DNA of 64,000 nt from Bacillus sp. CGMCC 1.16541 (GTDB taxonomy: Bacteria > Bacillota > Bacilli > Bacillales > Bacillaceae_H), in the NCBI RefSeq assembly GCF_003184905.1, contig NZ_QFRU01000005.1:1-64000 (forward strand), in the 5' to 3' direction. A program made the translations under genes and the position numbers. Below, piece after piece: positions 19,818 to 29,538 of this stretch. Each line of letters opens with the position of its first letter. Within the stretch, counting starts at the first letter, position 1. The notes beneath the pieces are model-generated. The model made no database searches. It had not been told where the DNA came from and saw only the letters and a list, made by a program, of their open reading frames with translations.

Positions 19818-20684
19818 TTACATAAATTCAGCTACTAGTTTATTAAATTTCTCTTCATCCATATTTAAGTCAGCATGAGCTAGTGAGTCCTCTTTATAAC
19901 CGTGAACGAGCTCTTGGTATGACTTTTGATCTTTATTATGATAAATCAATCCTGACACAAGGCCATTATGTTCCATTAATGTTTGCATCGCTTGTACGCG
20001 GTTATGAGGATCATATCCTTCAATTGTGCTTAATTTTGTTAAGTTTTCTTTAAACCAGTCGTACGTGTTTACTTTGTTATACGTAACACACGGACTAAAT
20101 ACGTTAATCAGTGAGAAACCTTTATGATTTATTCCTTGCTCAATTAAACTCGTTAGTTCCTTTAAGTCTGTCGAAAAGCTTTGTGCTACGAATGTTGCAC
20201 CTGCTGTTAAAGCTAATTCCATAACTGATAAAGCCGATTCAACAGAACCTTGAGGCGTACTTTTTGTTTTAAAACCAACATCACTTCTTGGAGATGTTTG
20301 TCCTTTTGTCAGACCATAAATTTGGTTATCCATCACAATGTATGTGATATCAATGTTTCGACGAATCGAATGAACAGTGTGACCCATTCCGATAGCAAAT
20401 CCGTCACCATCCCCACCTGAAGCAATGACTGTTAAATCACGATTAGCCATTTTTACTCCTTGCGCAATTGGGAGAGCACGTCCATGAATTCCATGGAATC
20501 CATATGAGTTAATATAACCTGAAATCCGACCTGAACAACCAATCCCTGAGACAACAGCTAAGTCATGTGGTTCTAATCCAATATTTGCTGCAGCACGCTG
20601 GATAGCTGCTTGCACAGAGAAATCACCACACCCTGGGCACCAGTTTGGTTTTACATTGTTACGAAAGTCTTTAAACGTCGCCAT
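19818..20684 (-). CDS. korB: 2-oxoacid:ferredoxin oxidoreductase, beta subunit (KorB type)
   Basis: The thiamine-diphosphate subunit of a CoA-dependent 2-oxoacid:ferredoxin oxidoreductase, most likely acting on 2-oxoglutarate. It has 288 residues. The N-terminal NWCPGCGDFSVQ, the SGIGCSGR turn and the ThDP/Mg motif GGDGDGFAIGMGH (about 91-103) are diagnostic, with NQIYGLTKGQTSP following. It starts directly after the korA stop (TAAATG). The two-subunit arrangement (alpha with fused gamma, plus beta) is the type found in aerobic Gram-positives. Confidence 0.93.
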   Translation of the reverse strand: MATFKDFRNNVKPNWCPGCGDFSVQAAIQRAAANIGLEPHDLAVVSGIGCSGRISGYINSYGFHGIHGRALPIAQGVKMANRDLTVIASGGDGDGFAIGMGHTVHSIRRNIDITYIVMDNQIYGLTKGQTSPRSDVGFKTKSTPQGSVESALSVMELALTAGATFVAQSFSTDLKELTSLIEQGINHKGFSLINVFSPCVTYNKVNTYDWFKENLTKLSTIEGYDPHNRVQAMQTLMEHNGLVSGLIYHNKDQKSYQELVHGYKEDSLAHADLNMDEEKFNKLVAEFM

Positions 20685-22424
20685 TTAAAACAACTCCTTG
20701 CTTCTTGAATAAACTTCTTGTGGCAGGAATGGGTTTCCATCATATTTAAGAATATTTGTTACTTTTTCAGCATTTCCTACGTTCATTTTCATAATGTTTG
20801 CAAGTTGTCCTGTTGCATTGTTTTCAACGACTACTACTTTTTTCGCTGCTTTCACAAGTGGTAACAGCTCTTTTGTTGGGAATGGATGAAGAAGTCGAAC
20901 ATGTGCATGATTTACTTTCAATCCATCACTTTCAAGTCGAGCCATCGCTTCATCAATGACACCTCGCGTTGAGTTAAAGCCTACAAATAGAATATCCGCT
21001 TCCTCATGTTTTACATTTTTATAAACTGGTGTAGGGAACTGGATATCTTCCGTTTTACGAAGGCGTTTATCCATTTGATCACGACGATTTTGCGCACTCT
21101 CTGACGGTTTACCTGTTTCGTCATGTTCCACACCCGTTACGTGATGAATACCATTTTTCATGCCAGGAATGACACGTGGTGATACACCATCTTCTGTAAC
21201 TTCGTAACGCTTATAATACGCTTTGTTTTCTAGCTCTGGTAATTCTTCATTTAATTGAAGCTTGCCACGACGAATGTCAATTTTATGATAATCTAAAGGC
21301 TCAATAGTTTGCTTTCCGAGTGAAAGTTGTAAGTCTGTAATTAAAATAACTGGACATTGGTATTCTTCAGCCAAGTTAAATGCCTCAATCGTATCATAGA
21401 ACGCTTCTTCTACTGTACTTGGTGCCATGACAATCTTAGGAATTTCACCGTGTGTACCATAAATCATCGCCATTAAATCTGATTGTTCTTGTTTAGTTGG
21501 TAACCCTGTACTTGGACCACCACGTTGTGTATCCACGATGACAACCGGCTGTTCTGTAATACCTGCTAATCCAATGGCTTCCATCATTAATGATAATCCT
21601 GGCCCTGCAGAAGCTGTTAATGAACGAACACCTGCATAGTTTGCACCAATAGCCATTGTACAAGCTGCAATTTCATCTTCTGTTTGGATAACTGTGCCTC
21701 CAAATTCCGGAAGCTTTTTAATTAAGTACTCCATGATTTCCGAAGCAGGAGTAATTGGATAAGCTGGCATAAAGCGTGCTCCTCCAGCAAGCGCTCCTAG
21801 AGCAATTGCATCGTTACCAATCATGAACATACGCTTCTTCCCGTCAGCAGGCTCAAGGTGCATCGTTTCTAATCCATCACCTAACTGTTCAGAAATATAT
21901 TCAGCGCCGCGCTTTATCGCTTCCATATTCTTGTCAACGACTTGTTGTCCTTTTCGTCCGAAAATTTCTTGTACGACTTCTTGGAAAGCACTAATATCCA
22001 TATGTAATACTGCACTAGATGCACCTACAGCGACCATGTTTTTCATTAAAGATGTGCCTAATTCCGTTGCAATCTCTGTAAATGGCACTGAATAAAGTGT
22101 CACTGTTTCACTTTCAGGAATAGTCGGATTAAATTTTGCATCAGCAATGACAATTCCACCATCTCGTAGTTCATGAAAATTAACATCAATTGTTTCTTGA
22201 TCAAATGCCACTAAAATATCTAAGTCATCCGAAACAGAGCGAACTTCCGTTGTACTTACACGAATTTTGTTATTTGTATGCCCACCTTTAATCCTTGATG
22301 AGAAATGGCGATATCCATATAAATAATACCCTAAGCGATTTAAAGCTATGGAGAAAATCTCACCTGTACTTTCAATACCTTCTCCTTGCTGTCCACCAAC
22401 TTTCCACGAAAGTTGTTTTGTCAT
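20685..22424 (-). CDS. korA: 2-oxoacid:ferredoxin oxidoreductase, fused gamma-alpha subunit (KorA type)
   Basis: A 579-residue fusion. The N-terminal gamma domain (about 1-190) contains GGQQGEGIESTGE and the FSSRIKGGHTNN segment. The alpha pyrimidine-binding domain follows with AYPITPASEIMEYL and EDEIAACTMAIGANYAG, then a C-terminal domain (about 470-579). With KorB it converts a 2-oxoacid, CoA and oxidised ferredoxin to acyl-CoA, CO2 and reduced ferredoxin. AAAGGGGTG precedes the ATG. No ferredoxin gene is seen nearby. A perfect small repeat CAATAC-3-GTATTG (22446-22460) lies in its leader. Confidence 0.93.
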   Translation of the reverse strand: MTKQLSWKVGGQQGEGIESTGEIFSIALNRLGYYLYGYRHFSSRIKGGHTNNKIRVSTTEVRSVSDDLDILVAFDQETIDVNFHELRDGGIVIADAKFNPTIPESETVTLYSVPFTEIATELGTSLMKNMVAVGASSAVLHMDISAFQEVVQEIFGRKGQQVVDKNMEAIKRGAEYISEQLGDGLETMHLEPADGKKRMFMIGNDAIALGALAGGARFMPAYPITPASEIMEYLIKKLPEFGGTVIQTEDEIAACTMAIGANYAGVRSLTASAGPGLSLMMEAIGLAGITEQPVVIVDTQRGGPSTGLPTKQEQSDLMAMIYGTHGEIPKIVMAPSTVEEAFYDTIEAFNLAEEYQCPVILITDLQLSLGKQTIEPLDYHKIDIRRGKLQLNEELPELENKAYYKRYEVTEDGVSPRVIPGMKNGIHHVTGVEHDETGKPSESAQNRRDQMDKRLRKTEDIQFPTPVYKNVKHEEADILFVGFNSTRGVIDEAMARLESDGLKVNHAHVRLLHPFPTKELLPLVKAAKKVVVVENNATGQLANIMKMNVGNAEKVTNILKYDGNPFLPQEVYSRSKELF

Positions 22425-22696
22425 GTATTACACCCCTTTAATTTACAATACATCGTATTGAAATAATATTTATAACTATAAATTGTAGCACTTTTTTTAT
22501 GAAATAACTAGAATTAGAGGCTTATATCCAATAAAAAATATAGGAATTGTTATAAAAACGCTAACAGTCACACCATCATCGGTGCTGATGATAGTTCAAA
22601 CTGCTGCTTAAACTTAATAACACTGTTTAGTTAGCCACTTAATTCGCCTTTCATTCTAGTCTCATCACCTTAAAATTGCAACCCTTTCTCTTTGCT

Positions 22697-23614
22697 TTAT
22701 GGTAACCTTTTTGCAAAATTATCATAAAGAAAACCTTGTACTTGGGTAGCCGAATAATGTTTATCTAACTCATTAATTAATTGTTCATAGTTTCGATATG
22801 AGTGTAGTCCATATACCGTCTTATCAATTCCATCAAAATCCGACCCAAATCCCATATGACATTCTCCACCTAAAGCGCATATATATTCAATATGGTTCAA
22901 TACATCTTTTAAACTAGCTTCACCCGTCACATTTAAAAACTCTGGTACAAACGTAATACCCATTACACCATTTTTTTTAATGATTGCTCGAATTTGATCA
23001 TCATTTAAGTTTCGAGGGTTAGAACAGAGACGATACACATTAGAATGTGATGCAATCACGTAGTTTGCATGATCCATTACGTCCCAAAAACCTTTTACGG
23101 ATAGATGAGAAACATCAGTCCAAACTTTTTCCTTATTATTTTCATTCACGACTTCTTTTCCGAATGAAGATAACCCTGCACCTCTTTCTTCTAATATGCC
23201 ATCCGCAACGTCATTGCTATAGTTCCACGTTAAACCGATGGATTTTACACCTAACCGAAGCAACGTTTGTAGTCTTATAAGACTATGCCCAATTGCGTCA
23301 CAACCTTCAAGAGTTAAGATTGCTCCTATTTCATCTTCTTTTAATTGATCAAGGTCTTTTTTAGACCGAACAAGTTTCATTTTAGGCTTTATTAAAACCT
23401 TCGTATAAAATAAGTGAATCATCTCTAACGCAACGTCAAACCGGTGTTCACAAGGTACACCTTCTGGAATGTAAATGGCAAATAGCTGTACTTTCGCACC
23501 TGTTTGCTTCATTTCTTTATACGTTACGTGCAAAGCTGGATCTTGATTAAATGAAAGGTATTTATTTAGCCACAACTTCATTAACACATCACAGTGTGCA
23601 TCAAAAATAGCCAA
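22697..23614 (-). CDS. Peptidase M19 family (membrane dipeptidase-like)
   Basis: Zinc dipeptidase of the renal-dipeptidase (M19) family, expected to cut dipeptides. Metal and substrate motifs are FDAHCDVL (the H-x-D pair at residues about 5-7), LEGCDAIG (bridging Glu), ASHSN (His) and GFGSDFDG (Asp). I place the start at the TTG at 23614 (AAAGGGG site, 305 residues) because the 22 codons further upstream run through the spoVS terminator hairpin. No signal peptide, so probably cytoplasmic. Downstream, 22425-22696 holds the korA leader, a small ATCATC/GATGAT repeat and no visible gene. Confidence 0.88.
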   Translation of the reverse strand: MAIFDAHCDVLMKLWLNKYLSFNQDPALHVTYKEMKQTGAKVQLFAIYIPEGVPCEHRFDVALEMIHLFYTKVLIKPKMKLVRSKKDLDQLKEDEIGAILTLEGCDAIGHSLIRLQTLLRLGVKSIGLTWNYSNDVADGILEERGAGLSSFGKEVVNENNKEKVWTDVSHLSVKGFWDVMDHANYVIASHSNVYRLCSNPRNLNDDQIRAIIKKNGVMGITFVPEFLNVTGEASLKDVLNHIEYICALGGECHMGFGSDFDGIDKTVYGLHSYRNYEQLINELDKHYSATQVQGFLYDNFAKRLP

Positions 23615-23651
23615 CAGTCGCTGCCCCTTTCTTCTCGATGAAATATAAAAA

Positions 23652-23679
23652 TGACCTGCTGCCTTGTGACAACAGGTCA
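23652..23679 (-). terminator. Intrinsic terminator of spoVS
   Basis: TGACCTGTTG.../...CAGCAGGTCA hairpin followed by TTTTTATA on the minus strand, 7 bases after the spoVS stop. Confidence 0.85.
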
Positions 23680-23686
23680 ATTAATT

Positions 23687-23947
23687 TTATCTTGGTTCCA
23701 CAATCAGTTTAATAGCTGTGCGCTCTTCGCCATCTATTTGAATGTCAGTAAAGGCTGGAATACAAATTAAATCAACACCACTTGGAGCAACGAATCCCCT
23801 GGCGATTGCTACTGCTTTCACTGCTTGATTTAGTGCACCTGCTCCAATTGCTTGGATTTCCGCAGCGCCTCTTTCTCGCAATACTCCGGCAAGGGCACCA
23901 GCAACTGAATTTGGATTAGATTTTGCTGAAACTTTTAATATTTCCAT
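23687..23947 (-). CDS. spoVS: Stage V sporulation protein S
   Basis: An 86-residue Alba-fold protein, near identical in length and sequence to B. subtilis SpoVS (EILKVSAKSNPNSVAGALAGVLRERG opens it). In B. subtilis it affects septation and later spore coat and core steps. Preceded by AAGGAGGAG. It is transcribed alone, from what looks like a sigma-H promoter, and has its own terminator. Confidence 0.97.
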   Translation of the reverse strand: MEILKVSAKSNPNSVAGALAGVLRERGAAEIQAIGAGALNQAVKAVAIARGFVAPSGVDLICIPAFTDIQIDGEERTAIKLIVEPR

Positions 23948-24026
23948 ATCTAGCTCCTCCTTATTCTTTACAATGTATGTTGAGAGATCATTAGACCAAT
24001 GACTTAAATAATTTCAATGTTACTAT

Positions 24027-24054
24027 ATTCACGATAATTAAAACGTATTCCTGC
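24027..24054 (-). promoter_or_regulatory. Sigma-H promoter of spoVS
   Basis: Minus strand GCAGGAATA (24046-24054) at -35, 12-base spacer, then CGTGAAT with GAAT at 24027-24030. It fits RnAGGAWWW / RnnGAAT except the first -10 base. SpoVS is a known sigma-H gene in B. subtilis. Confidence 0.75.
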
Positions 24055-24145
24055 TTGTTTTACCTAATTTTTCAAAAAATTTAAATTAATTAGTTTTTTT
24101 AGTACTATCATGTCTTTGGTAATAGATTTGCAGAATATATAAAAA

Positions 24146-24175
24146 AGCCGTACACCTTTTATAAGGTATACGACT
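24146..24175 (-). terminator. Intrinsic terminator of ymdB
   Basis: Stem CGTA-x-ACCTT / AAGGT-x-TACG with a minus-strand TTTTTTA tail. Confidence 0.78.
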
Positions 24176-24188
24176 TTCTTCGTACTTT

Positions 24189-24986
24189 TTAATCAAATAG
24201 TGGATGATCATCATTTATTAATAAACGCTCAATCTTTGAAGCATGCCCCGTTTTAGGATTGACATCTACAATAACCGCACTCAACTGTGTACGGCCATCT
24301 TTTGGAATATCAAATCGAACAGGTAATGATGTCAAAAATCGTTTAATCACTACTTCACGATCCACACCTAAAATTCCATCATAAGGACCTGTCATCCCAA
24401 CATCTGATATGTAAGCTGTTCCTTTTGGTAATATGCGGTTATCTGCTGTTTGAACGTGCGTATGCGTGCCCACAACCGCAGATACACGCCCATCCAGATA
24501 CCAGCCCATTGCTTGCTTTTCACTCGTTGCTTCTGCGTGAAAATCAACGAAAATGATAGATGTTCTTTTTTTAGCTTCTTTAATTAATTCATCTGCTTTT
24601 TTAAACGGACAGTCAATCGGAGGAAGAAATGTACGACCTTGTAAATTAATGACCGCAATTTCTTGCCCATTGTATGAGAAAAATGTTAACCCTTTTCCTG
24701 GCGTTCCTTCAGGAAAATTCGCTGGTCGAACCATATTCTTCGCATCCTCAATAAAATCAAAAATATCTTTTTTATCCCATGCATGATTTCCTAATGTAAC
24801 AACATTTGCTCCAGACTCTAAGAAGTTACGATATATTTTTTCATTAATTCCTTTTCCAGATGCTGCGTTTTCTCCGTTCACAACTGTAAGTGCGGGAGAA
24901 TATTTCTTTTTTAATCGCGGTAAATATGATTGAATCATTTCTCTCCCTGGAGAGCCCACCACATCTCCTACAAACAAAATTCTCAT
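24189..24986 (-). CDS. ymdB: YmdB metallophosphoesterase (2',3'-cyclic-nucleotide phosphodiesterase)
   Basis: A 265-residue calcineurin-like phosphoesterase with all metal motifs: GDVVGSPGR (about 7), NGENAASG (about 39), LGNHAWDKKD (about 67), VDFHAEATSEK (about 147) and GTHTHVQTAD (about 174). In B. subtilis YmdB hydrolyses cyclic nucleotides and is needed for biofilm and nanotube formation. It lies downstream of rny, separated by a strong hairpin, so coupling by read-through is likely. Confidence 0.94.
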   Translation of the reverse strand: MRILFVGDVVGSPGREMIQSYLPRLKKKYSPALTVVNGENAASGKGINEKIYRNFLESGANVVTLGNHAWDKKDIFDFIEDAKNMVRPANFPEGTPGKGLTFFSYNGQEIAVINLQGRTFLPPIDCPFKKADELIKEAKKRTSIIFVDFHAEATSEKQAMGWYLDGRVSAVVGTHTHVQTADNRILPKGTAYISDVGMTGPYDGILGVDREVVIKRFLTSLPVRFDIPKDGRTQLSAVIVDVNPKTGHASKIERLLINDDHPLFD

Positions 24987-25120
24987 TTACGTAAAACTCC
25001 TTCTATGTAAAAGTACTTGATGAAGCATTAGATCATTTATAAACCTGCTTCATTTAGCTTTCCCGATTAGCTCTCTAACTTCTCAATAAAATGAAACCAA
25101 TCTCTACATTTTATCATAAA

Positions 25121-25151
25121 AAAATAAAGTGGTGTAACACCACTTTATTTT
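25121..25151 (-). terminator. Intrinsic terminator of rny
   Basis: Perfect arms AAAATAAAGTGGTG/CACCACTTTATTTT around a 3-base loop; it overlaps the rny stop (25145-25147) and ends in a T-run on the minus strand. Confidence 0.88.
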
Positions 25152-26704
25152 GCGTACTCGACTGCTCGTGTTTCACGAATAACCGTTACTTTAATATGCC
25201 CTGGGTAATCCAGTTCTTCTTCAATACGCTTTCGAATATCACGCGCTAATCGATGTGCTTCTAAATCATCAATGGTATCTGGTTTTACCATGATACGTAC
25301 TTCGCGTCCAGCTTGAATCGCAAATGATTTCTCTACACCTTCATAAGACTCAGAAATCTCTTCAAGCTTTTCTAGACGACGAATATAATTTTCTAACGTT
25401 TCACTGCGCGCCCCTGGTCTTGCAGCTGACAATGCATCAGCAGCTGCCACAAGAACAGCAATAATTGATGTTGGTTCTGTATCACCATGATGAGAAGCAA
25501 TTGCGTTGATAACAACTGGGTGTTCTTTATACTTTGTTGCTAATTCGACCCCAATTTCAACGTGACTTCCTTCCACTTCATGGTCAATCGCTTTCCCAAT
25601 ATCATGTAATAAGCCCGCACGCTTCGCTAATGTTTCATCTTCACCTAACTCAGCCGCCATTAAACCTGCTAAATGAGCCACTTCCATTGAGTGCTTCAAT
25701 ACATTTTGTCCGTAACTTGTTCTAAACTTTAAGCGTCCTAGAATCTTCATAAGATCTGGATGCAAGCCATGAACACCTACTTCAAATGTTGTTTGCTCAC
25801 CCACTTCTCGAATATACTCATCTACTTCACGACGAGACTTTTCAACCATTTCTTCAATACGAGCCGGATGAATACGTCCGTCTTGCACAAGTTTATCAAG
25901 CGCAATTCTCGCTGTTTCACGGCGGATAGGATCGAAACCTGATAGGATTACTGCTTCTGGAGTATCATCAATAATTAAATCAATACCTGTTAATGTTTCT
26001 AATGTACGAATGTTTCGACCTTCACGACCGATAATGCGACCTTTCATTTCGTCATTTGGCAAATTAACAACAGAAACTGTTGTTTCTGCTACATGATCTG
26101 CTGCACAACGTTGAATGGCAAGTGAAAGGATTTCTTTCGCTTTTTTATCTGCCTCTTCTTTTGCACGATATTCAGCTTCTTTAATCATTACTGCGACATC
26201 ATGAGAAAGATCATTTTCCATTTTGTCAAGAATAATCGCTTTCGCATCTTCACGTGTTAAACCTGAAATGCGTTCTAATTCTGTTTGCTGACTTCGCACC
26301 ATTTCTTCCACTTTGCTTTCCATCTCTTCAATATGCTGTTGTCTAGAAGTAAGCGAATCTTCTTTCTTCTCCAATAACGTTTCACGTTTATCCAACGATT
26401 CGTCTTTTCGATCAAGATTCTCTTCTTTTTGCATTAATCGGTTTTCTTGTTTTTGTAACTCCACTCGACGATCACGAATTTCTTGTTCAGCCTCTGTACG
26501 AAGTTTATGAATTTCATCCTTCGCTTCTAATAAGGCTTCTTTTTTCAATGCATCCGCTTCACGATTCGCTTCATCAACAATCTGATCCGCAACTGTTTTA
26601 GCTCCTGCTATTTTAGCTTCTGCTATCGATTTACGAACAAAAAAGCCAACAACTGCACCGACGATTAGGCCAAGCAAAGCGGAGATGATTGAGATCGTGT
26701 TCAT
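25145..26704 (-). CDS. rny: Ribonuclease Y
   Basis: Membrane-anchored endoribonuclease that starts mRNA decay in Bacillus. One N-terminal membrane helix (residues 4-24), then a long charged coiled coil (about 30-190), a KH domain ([15 protein letters not shown], about 222-236) and an HD domain with [18 protein letters not shown] and SHHGD. It has 519 residues, close to the B. subtilis length. AGGGGAGGTGA precedes the ATG. It is transcribed from its own promoter and partners the RicA complex, whose subunit is encoded 10 kb away. Confidence 0.97.
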   Translation of the reverse strand: MNTISIISALLGLIVGAVVGFFVRKSIAEAKIAGAKTVADQIVDEANREADALKKEALLEAKDEIHKLRTEAEQEIRDRRVELQKQENRLMQKEENLDRKDESLDKRETLLEKKEDSLTSRQQHIEEMESKVEEMVRSQQTELERISGLTREDAKAIILDKMENDLSHDVAVMIKEAEYRAKEEADKKAKEILSLAIQRCAADHVAETTVSVVNLPNDEMKGRIIGREGRNIRTLETLTGIDLIIDDTPEAVILSGFDPIRRETARIALDKLVQDGRIHPARIEEMVEKSRREVDEYIREVGEQTTFEVGVHGLHPDLMKILGRLKFRTSYGQNVLKHSMEVAHLAGLMAAELGEDETLAKRAGLLHDIGKAIDHEVEGSHVEIGVELATKYKEHPVVINAIASHHGDTEPTSIIAVLVAAADALSAARPGARSETLENYIRRLEKLEEISESYEGVEKSFAIQAGREVRIMVKPDTIDDLEAHRLARDIRKRIEEELDYPGHIKVTVIRETRAVEYAK

Positions 26705-26843
26705 CAGGTCACCTCCCCTTGCTATAATTTTGTAAGTAATCAGTTTTCATGTCGGCATGTACATTGTTTCAAATTCCTCAATATACATACAAAGGCTTTT
26801 AAAGGCGTTAAAAATGTTTGAAAAAGGGAAAATATACATTCTA

Positions 26844-26872
26844 ATTGTAAAGGTGGTAAATTTTATTGTCAA
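26844..26872 (-). promoter_or_regulatory. Sigma-A promoter of rny
   Basis: Minus strand TTGACA (26867-26872), 17-base spacer, TACAAT (26844-26849): near consensus. About 140 bases of leader follow; otherwise the 306-base gap between recA and rny shows only the recA terminator and an AT-rich stretch. Confidence 0.75.
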
Positions 26873-26970
26873 GCCTGTCTGCACGTCAAAGCATGAAAAA
26901 TGTTAGTTTCATCCACTTCTCTAAATGAAAAAGGCATTGTTCATCATTCTAGTCTCTTCAAATTCCTTTT

Positions 26971-27001
26971 AAAAAGGGTTCCCACATCTAGTAGGAACCC
27001 T
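26971..27001 (-). terminator. Intrinsic terminator of recA
   Basis: AGGGTTCC/GGAACCCT stem with an 11-base loop and a TTTTT tail on the minus strand. Confidence 0.85.
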
Positions 27002-27010
27002 ATCAAAAAC

Positions 27011-28036
27011 TTATAAAAGTTCGTCTTGTTCTTCAGAAGCTGCCGCTAAGTCATCTAATCCATAATGTTGACGAATTTGCTCAGCAATCTCCTGGCGCAA
27101 TTCAATGTTTTCTTTTAAGAATTGCTTCGCATTTTCGCGACCTTGACCTAAGCGCTCTTCATTATAAGAATACCAAGCACCGCTTTTTTGAACGATGTCT
27201 AGTTCAGAAGCGATATCAAGAATTTCACCTTCTTTAGAAATTCCTTCTCCATACATAATATCTACTTCAGCAGCACGAAACGGAGGAGCTACTTTGTTTT
27301 TCACTACTTTAATCTTTGTTTTATTTCCGACAATTTCGTTTCCTTGCTTTAATTGTTCAGCACGACGTACTTCTAAACGCACAGATGAATAGAACTTTAA
27401 CGCTCGTCCACCTGGTGTCGTTTCAGGATTTCCAAACATCACTCCGACTTTTTCACGAATTTGGTTAATAAAAATAGCAATTGTTTTCGATTTATTAATT
27501 GCACCCGATAATTTACGAAGAGCTTGTGACATAAGACGCGCTTGTAAACCAACGTGAGAGTCACCCATCTCCCCTTCAATCTCTGCTTTAGGAACTAGTG
27601 CTGCTACAGAGTCAATAACAAGAATATCAACTGCTCCACTACGTACTAAGGCTTCTGCAATCTCTAATGCTTGCTCTCCTGTATCCGGTTGAGAAAGAAG
27701 TAACTCATCAATATTTACACCTAGTTTTTGAGCATAAACAGGATCTAACGCATGCTCCGCATCAATAAATGCAGCTTGGCCACCTTGCGCTTGTACTTCT
27801 GCAATAGCATGAAGTGCTACTGTAGTTTTACCTGAGCTCTCTGGTCCATAAGTTTCAATAATACGTCCACGTGGATAACCACCTACTCCTAAAGCGATAT
27901 CAAGAGCTAAAGATCCACTAGGTACTGTTGAGATTTTTCGTTCTGTTTGTTCTCCTAGCTTCATAATGGAGCCTTTACCAAATTGCTTTTCGATTTGTTT
28001 TAAAGCCATATCAAGGGCTGCTTGACGATCGTTCAC
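27011..28036 (-). CDS. recA: Recombinase RecA
   Basis: A 341-residue strand-exchange protein and SOS co-protease. Walker [10 protein letters not shown] (about 65-73), Walker [13 protein letters not shown]-type segment (about 140), the DNA-binding loop region with [16 protein letters not shown], and an acidic C-terminal tail ending in [16 protein letters not shown] precedes the start. It is transcribed alone, with a LexA box beside its promoter; cinA lies just upstream in the usual Bacillus order. Confidence 0.98.
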   Translation of the reverse strand: MNDRQAALDMALKQIEKQFGKGSIMKLGEQTERKISTVPSGSLALDIALGVGGYPRGRIIETYGPESSGKTTVALHAIAEVQAQGGQAAFIDAEHALDPVYAQKLGVNIDELLLSQPDTGEQALEIAEALVRSGAVDILVIDSVAALVPKAEIEGEMGDSHVGLQARLMSQALRKLSGAINKSKTIAIFINQIREKVGVMFGNPETTPGGRALKFYSSVRLEVRRAEQLKQGNEIVGNKTKIKVVKNKVAPPFRAAEVDIMYGEGISKEGEILDIASELDIVQKSGAWYSYNEERLGQGRENAKQFLKENIELRQEIAEQIRQHYGLDDLAAASEEQDELL

Positions 28037-28120
28037 TTCATTTCCTCCTCTATAATAACAAAAAATTTATATAAAATTTAAAGATAAAAATGACATTTCA
28101 TTAGCAACTTTCTATCTAAT

Positions 28121-28149
28121 ACTATACTAGTTTTTTGATCGTTTGCCAA
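28121..28149 (-). promoter_or_regulatory. Sigma-A promoter of recA
   Basis: Minus strand TTGGCA (28144-28149), exactly 17 bases, TATAGT (28121-28126). Confidence 0.7.
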
Positions 28150-28157
28150 GTAAAAAA

Positions 28158-28171
28158 CGAATAAATGTTCG
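28158..28171. promoter_or_regulatory. LexA (DinR) SOS box of recA
   Basis: CGAATAAATGTTCG fits the Bacillus SOS box CGAAC-N4-GTTCG with one mismatch. It sits 8 bases upstream of the recA -35. Confidence 0.8.
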
Positions 28172-28229
28172 ATTTTTTATATTTTCTATCCTATCTTGGA
28201 GAGAAGTATAATATGTACTGTATACATAG

Positions 28230-28277
28230 AAAAGCTCGTAAATCATACGCTACTTCTTGAATGATCTACGAGCTTTT
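28230..28277 (-). terminator. Intrinsic terminator of the pgsA-cinA end
   Basis: AAAAGCTCGTA/TACGAGCTTTT arms plus an inner ATCAT/ATGAT pair, starting directly after the cinA stop; the minus strand ends in CTTTTCT. Confidence 0.78.
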
Positions 28278-28278
28278 C

Positions 28279-29523
28279 TTAGTCTCTTTCTTTTAATTGT
28301 TTTAATAAATAATGACAACCATAGTAAACAGAGCGCTGGCGAATTGCTTGACGACTACCAGAAAGTTGCAGATGATGAACTACCGTTTCTTTCCCTTCAA
28401 TCGCAATACCAACAAACACCGTTCCTACTTCTTTACCTTCTTGCACTTTTGGACCTGCTACACCTGTAAAGCTAATTCCAATATCAGAACAACATTTAAT
28501 CCTTATTTGTTCTGCCATTTCTTTCGCACATTGTACACTAATAGCTCCATGGTTATTTAACGTTTCGTTTAAAACACCTAGTGTATGTTGTTTCACATCA
28601 TTATGATAACAAACGATGCTACCTTTTAACACCGCTCCAGCGCCAGATATGGATGTAAGTCTTTCACTAAACAGCCCACCTGTTAAACTCTCAGCTGATG
28701 CAATGGTTTTTTCTTCATTTATTAAATGTTTCATTAATTCCTCTGGAAGAGAGGTTTGGTTATAACCATAGAAGTACGGGCCTACCTTTTGTAGAATTTC
28801 AGTTTCTACATCATCGATTAGTTTCTTTGCCTGCTTAGAATCAGCATGCTTAGCGGTTAAGCGTAACGTTACTTCTCCATCGCCTGCTAAAGGAGCAATA
28901 GTAGGGTTAGACTGCTTCTCTAATAGGTCTTCAATTTCTGTTTCTAATTGTGACTCTCCAATTCCAAAGAAGCGCAGGACCCGAGATTCAATTCTCTCTT
29001 TTATCTCGAGTTTACTTAACAAATAATCTTTGGCATAATTTTCAAACATTGGATAAAGCTCTTTTGGAGGACCAGGAAATAACAGGTATTCGATACCGCT
29101 AACTTTAATGGCCATTCCTGGTGCCATCCCGTAATTATTATGTAAAATAGTTGACCCAGACATGACTAATGCTTGTTTCTTATTATTAGGAGTCATCACT
29201 CGATTTACTTTTTTAAAATATGATTCAATACTTTGAAGTGCTTCTTCGTCTGTAACAAGTGGTTTATCTAATACAGCAGAAATAGTTTCTTTTGTTAAGT
29301 CATCTTTTGTTGGTCCAAGTCCACCAGTAAAGATAATTAAATCTGCCCGTTTTTGAGCTGTATGAATTGTCTCTTTTAAGCGAGTAGCATTATCACCCAC
29401 CACTGTATGATAATATACATTAATACCAATCTCAGCAAGTTGCTTGGATAAATATTGAGCATTTGTATTAGCAATTTGGCCCAAAAGTAATTCGGAGCCT
29501 ACTCCTATAATTTCTGCGTTCAT
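28279..29523 (-). CDS. cinA: CinA-like protein (competence/damage-inducible, NMN deamidase family)
   Basis: A 414-residue two-domain protein. The N-terminal MoaB/MptA-like domain (to about 170) has [19 protein letters not shown] and [13 protein letters not shown]. The C-terminal domain (about 255-414) has the amidase signature [10 protein letters not shown] and SFTGVAGP. In other bacteria the C-terminal part deamidates NMN and the N-terminal part acts on ADP-ribose; in B. subtilis the gene is competence-induced. It follows pgsA by 15 bases and precedes recA. Confidence 0.95.
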   Translation of the reverse strand: MNAEIIGVGSELLLGQIANTNAQYLSKQLAEIGINVYYHTVVGDNATRLKETIHTAQKRADLIIFTGGLGPTKDDLTKETISAVLDKPLVTDEEALQSIESYFKKVNRVMTPNNKKQALVMSGSTILHNNYGMAPGMAIKVSGIEYLLFPGPPKELYPMFENYAKDYLLSKLEIKERIESRVLRFFGIGESQLETEIEDLLEKQSNPTIAPLAGDGEVTLRLTAKHADSKQAKKLIDDVETEILQKVGPYFYGYNQTSLPEELMKHLINEEKTIASAESLTGGLFSERLTSISGAGAVLKGSIVCYHNDVKQHTLGVLNETLNNHGAISVQCAKEMAEQIRIKCCSDIGISFTGVAGPKVQEGKEVGTVFVGIAIEGKETVVHHLQLSGSRQAIRQRSVYYGCHYLLKQLKERD

Positions 29524-29538
29524 CTTATCATCCCCATG

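Noticed and set aside
22573-22590. ATCATC/GATGAT repeat between the dipeptidase and korA
   Set aside because: Short arms and no tail; probably chance.
23615-23680. N-terminal extension of the M19 dipeptidase
   Set aside because: The extra codons cross the spoVS terminator hairpin and lack a ribosome site; the TTG at 23614 is better.
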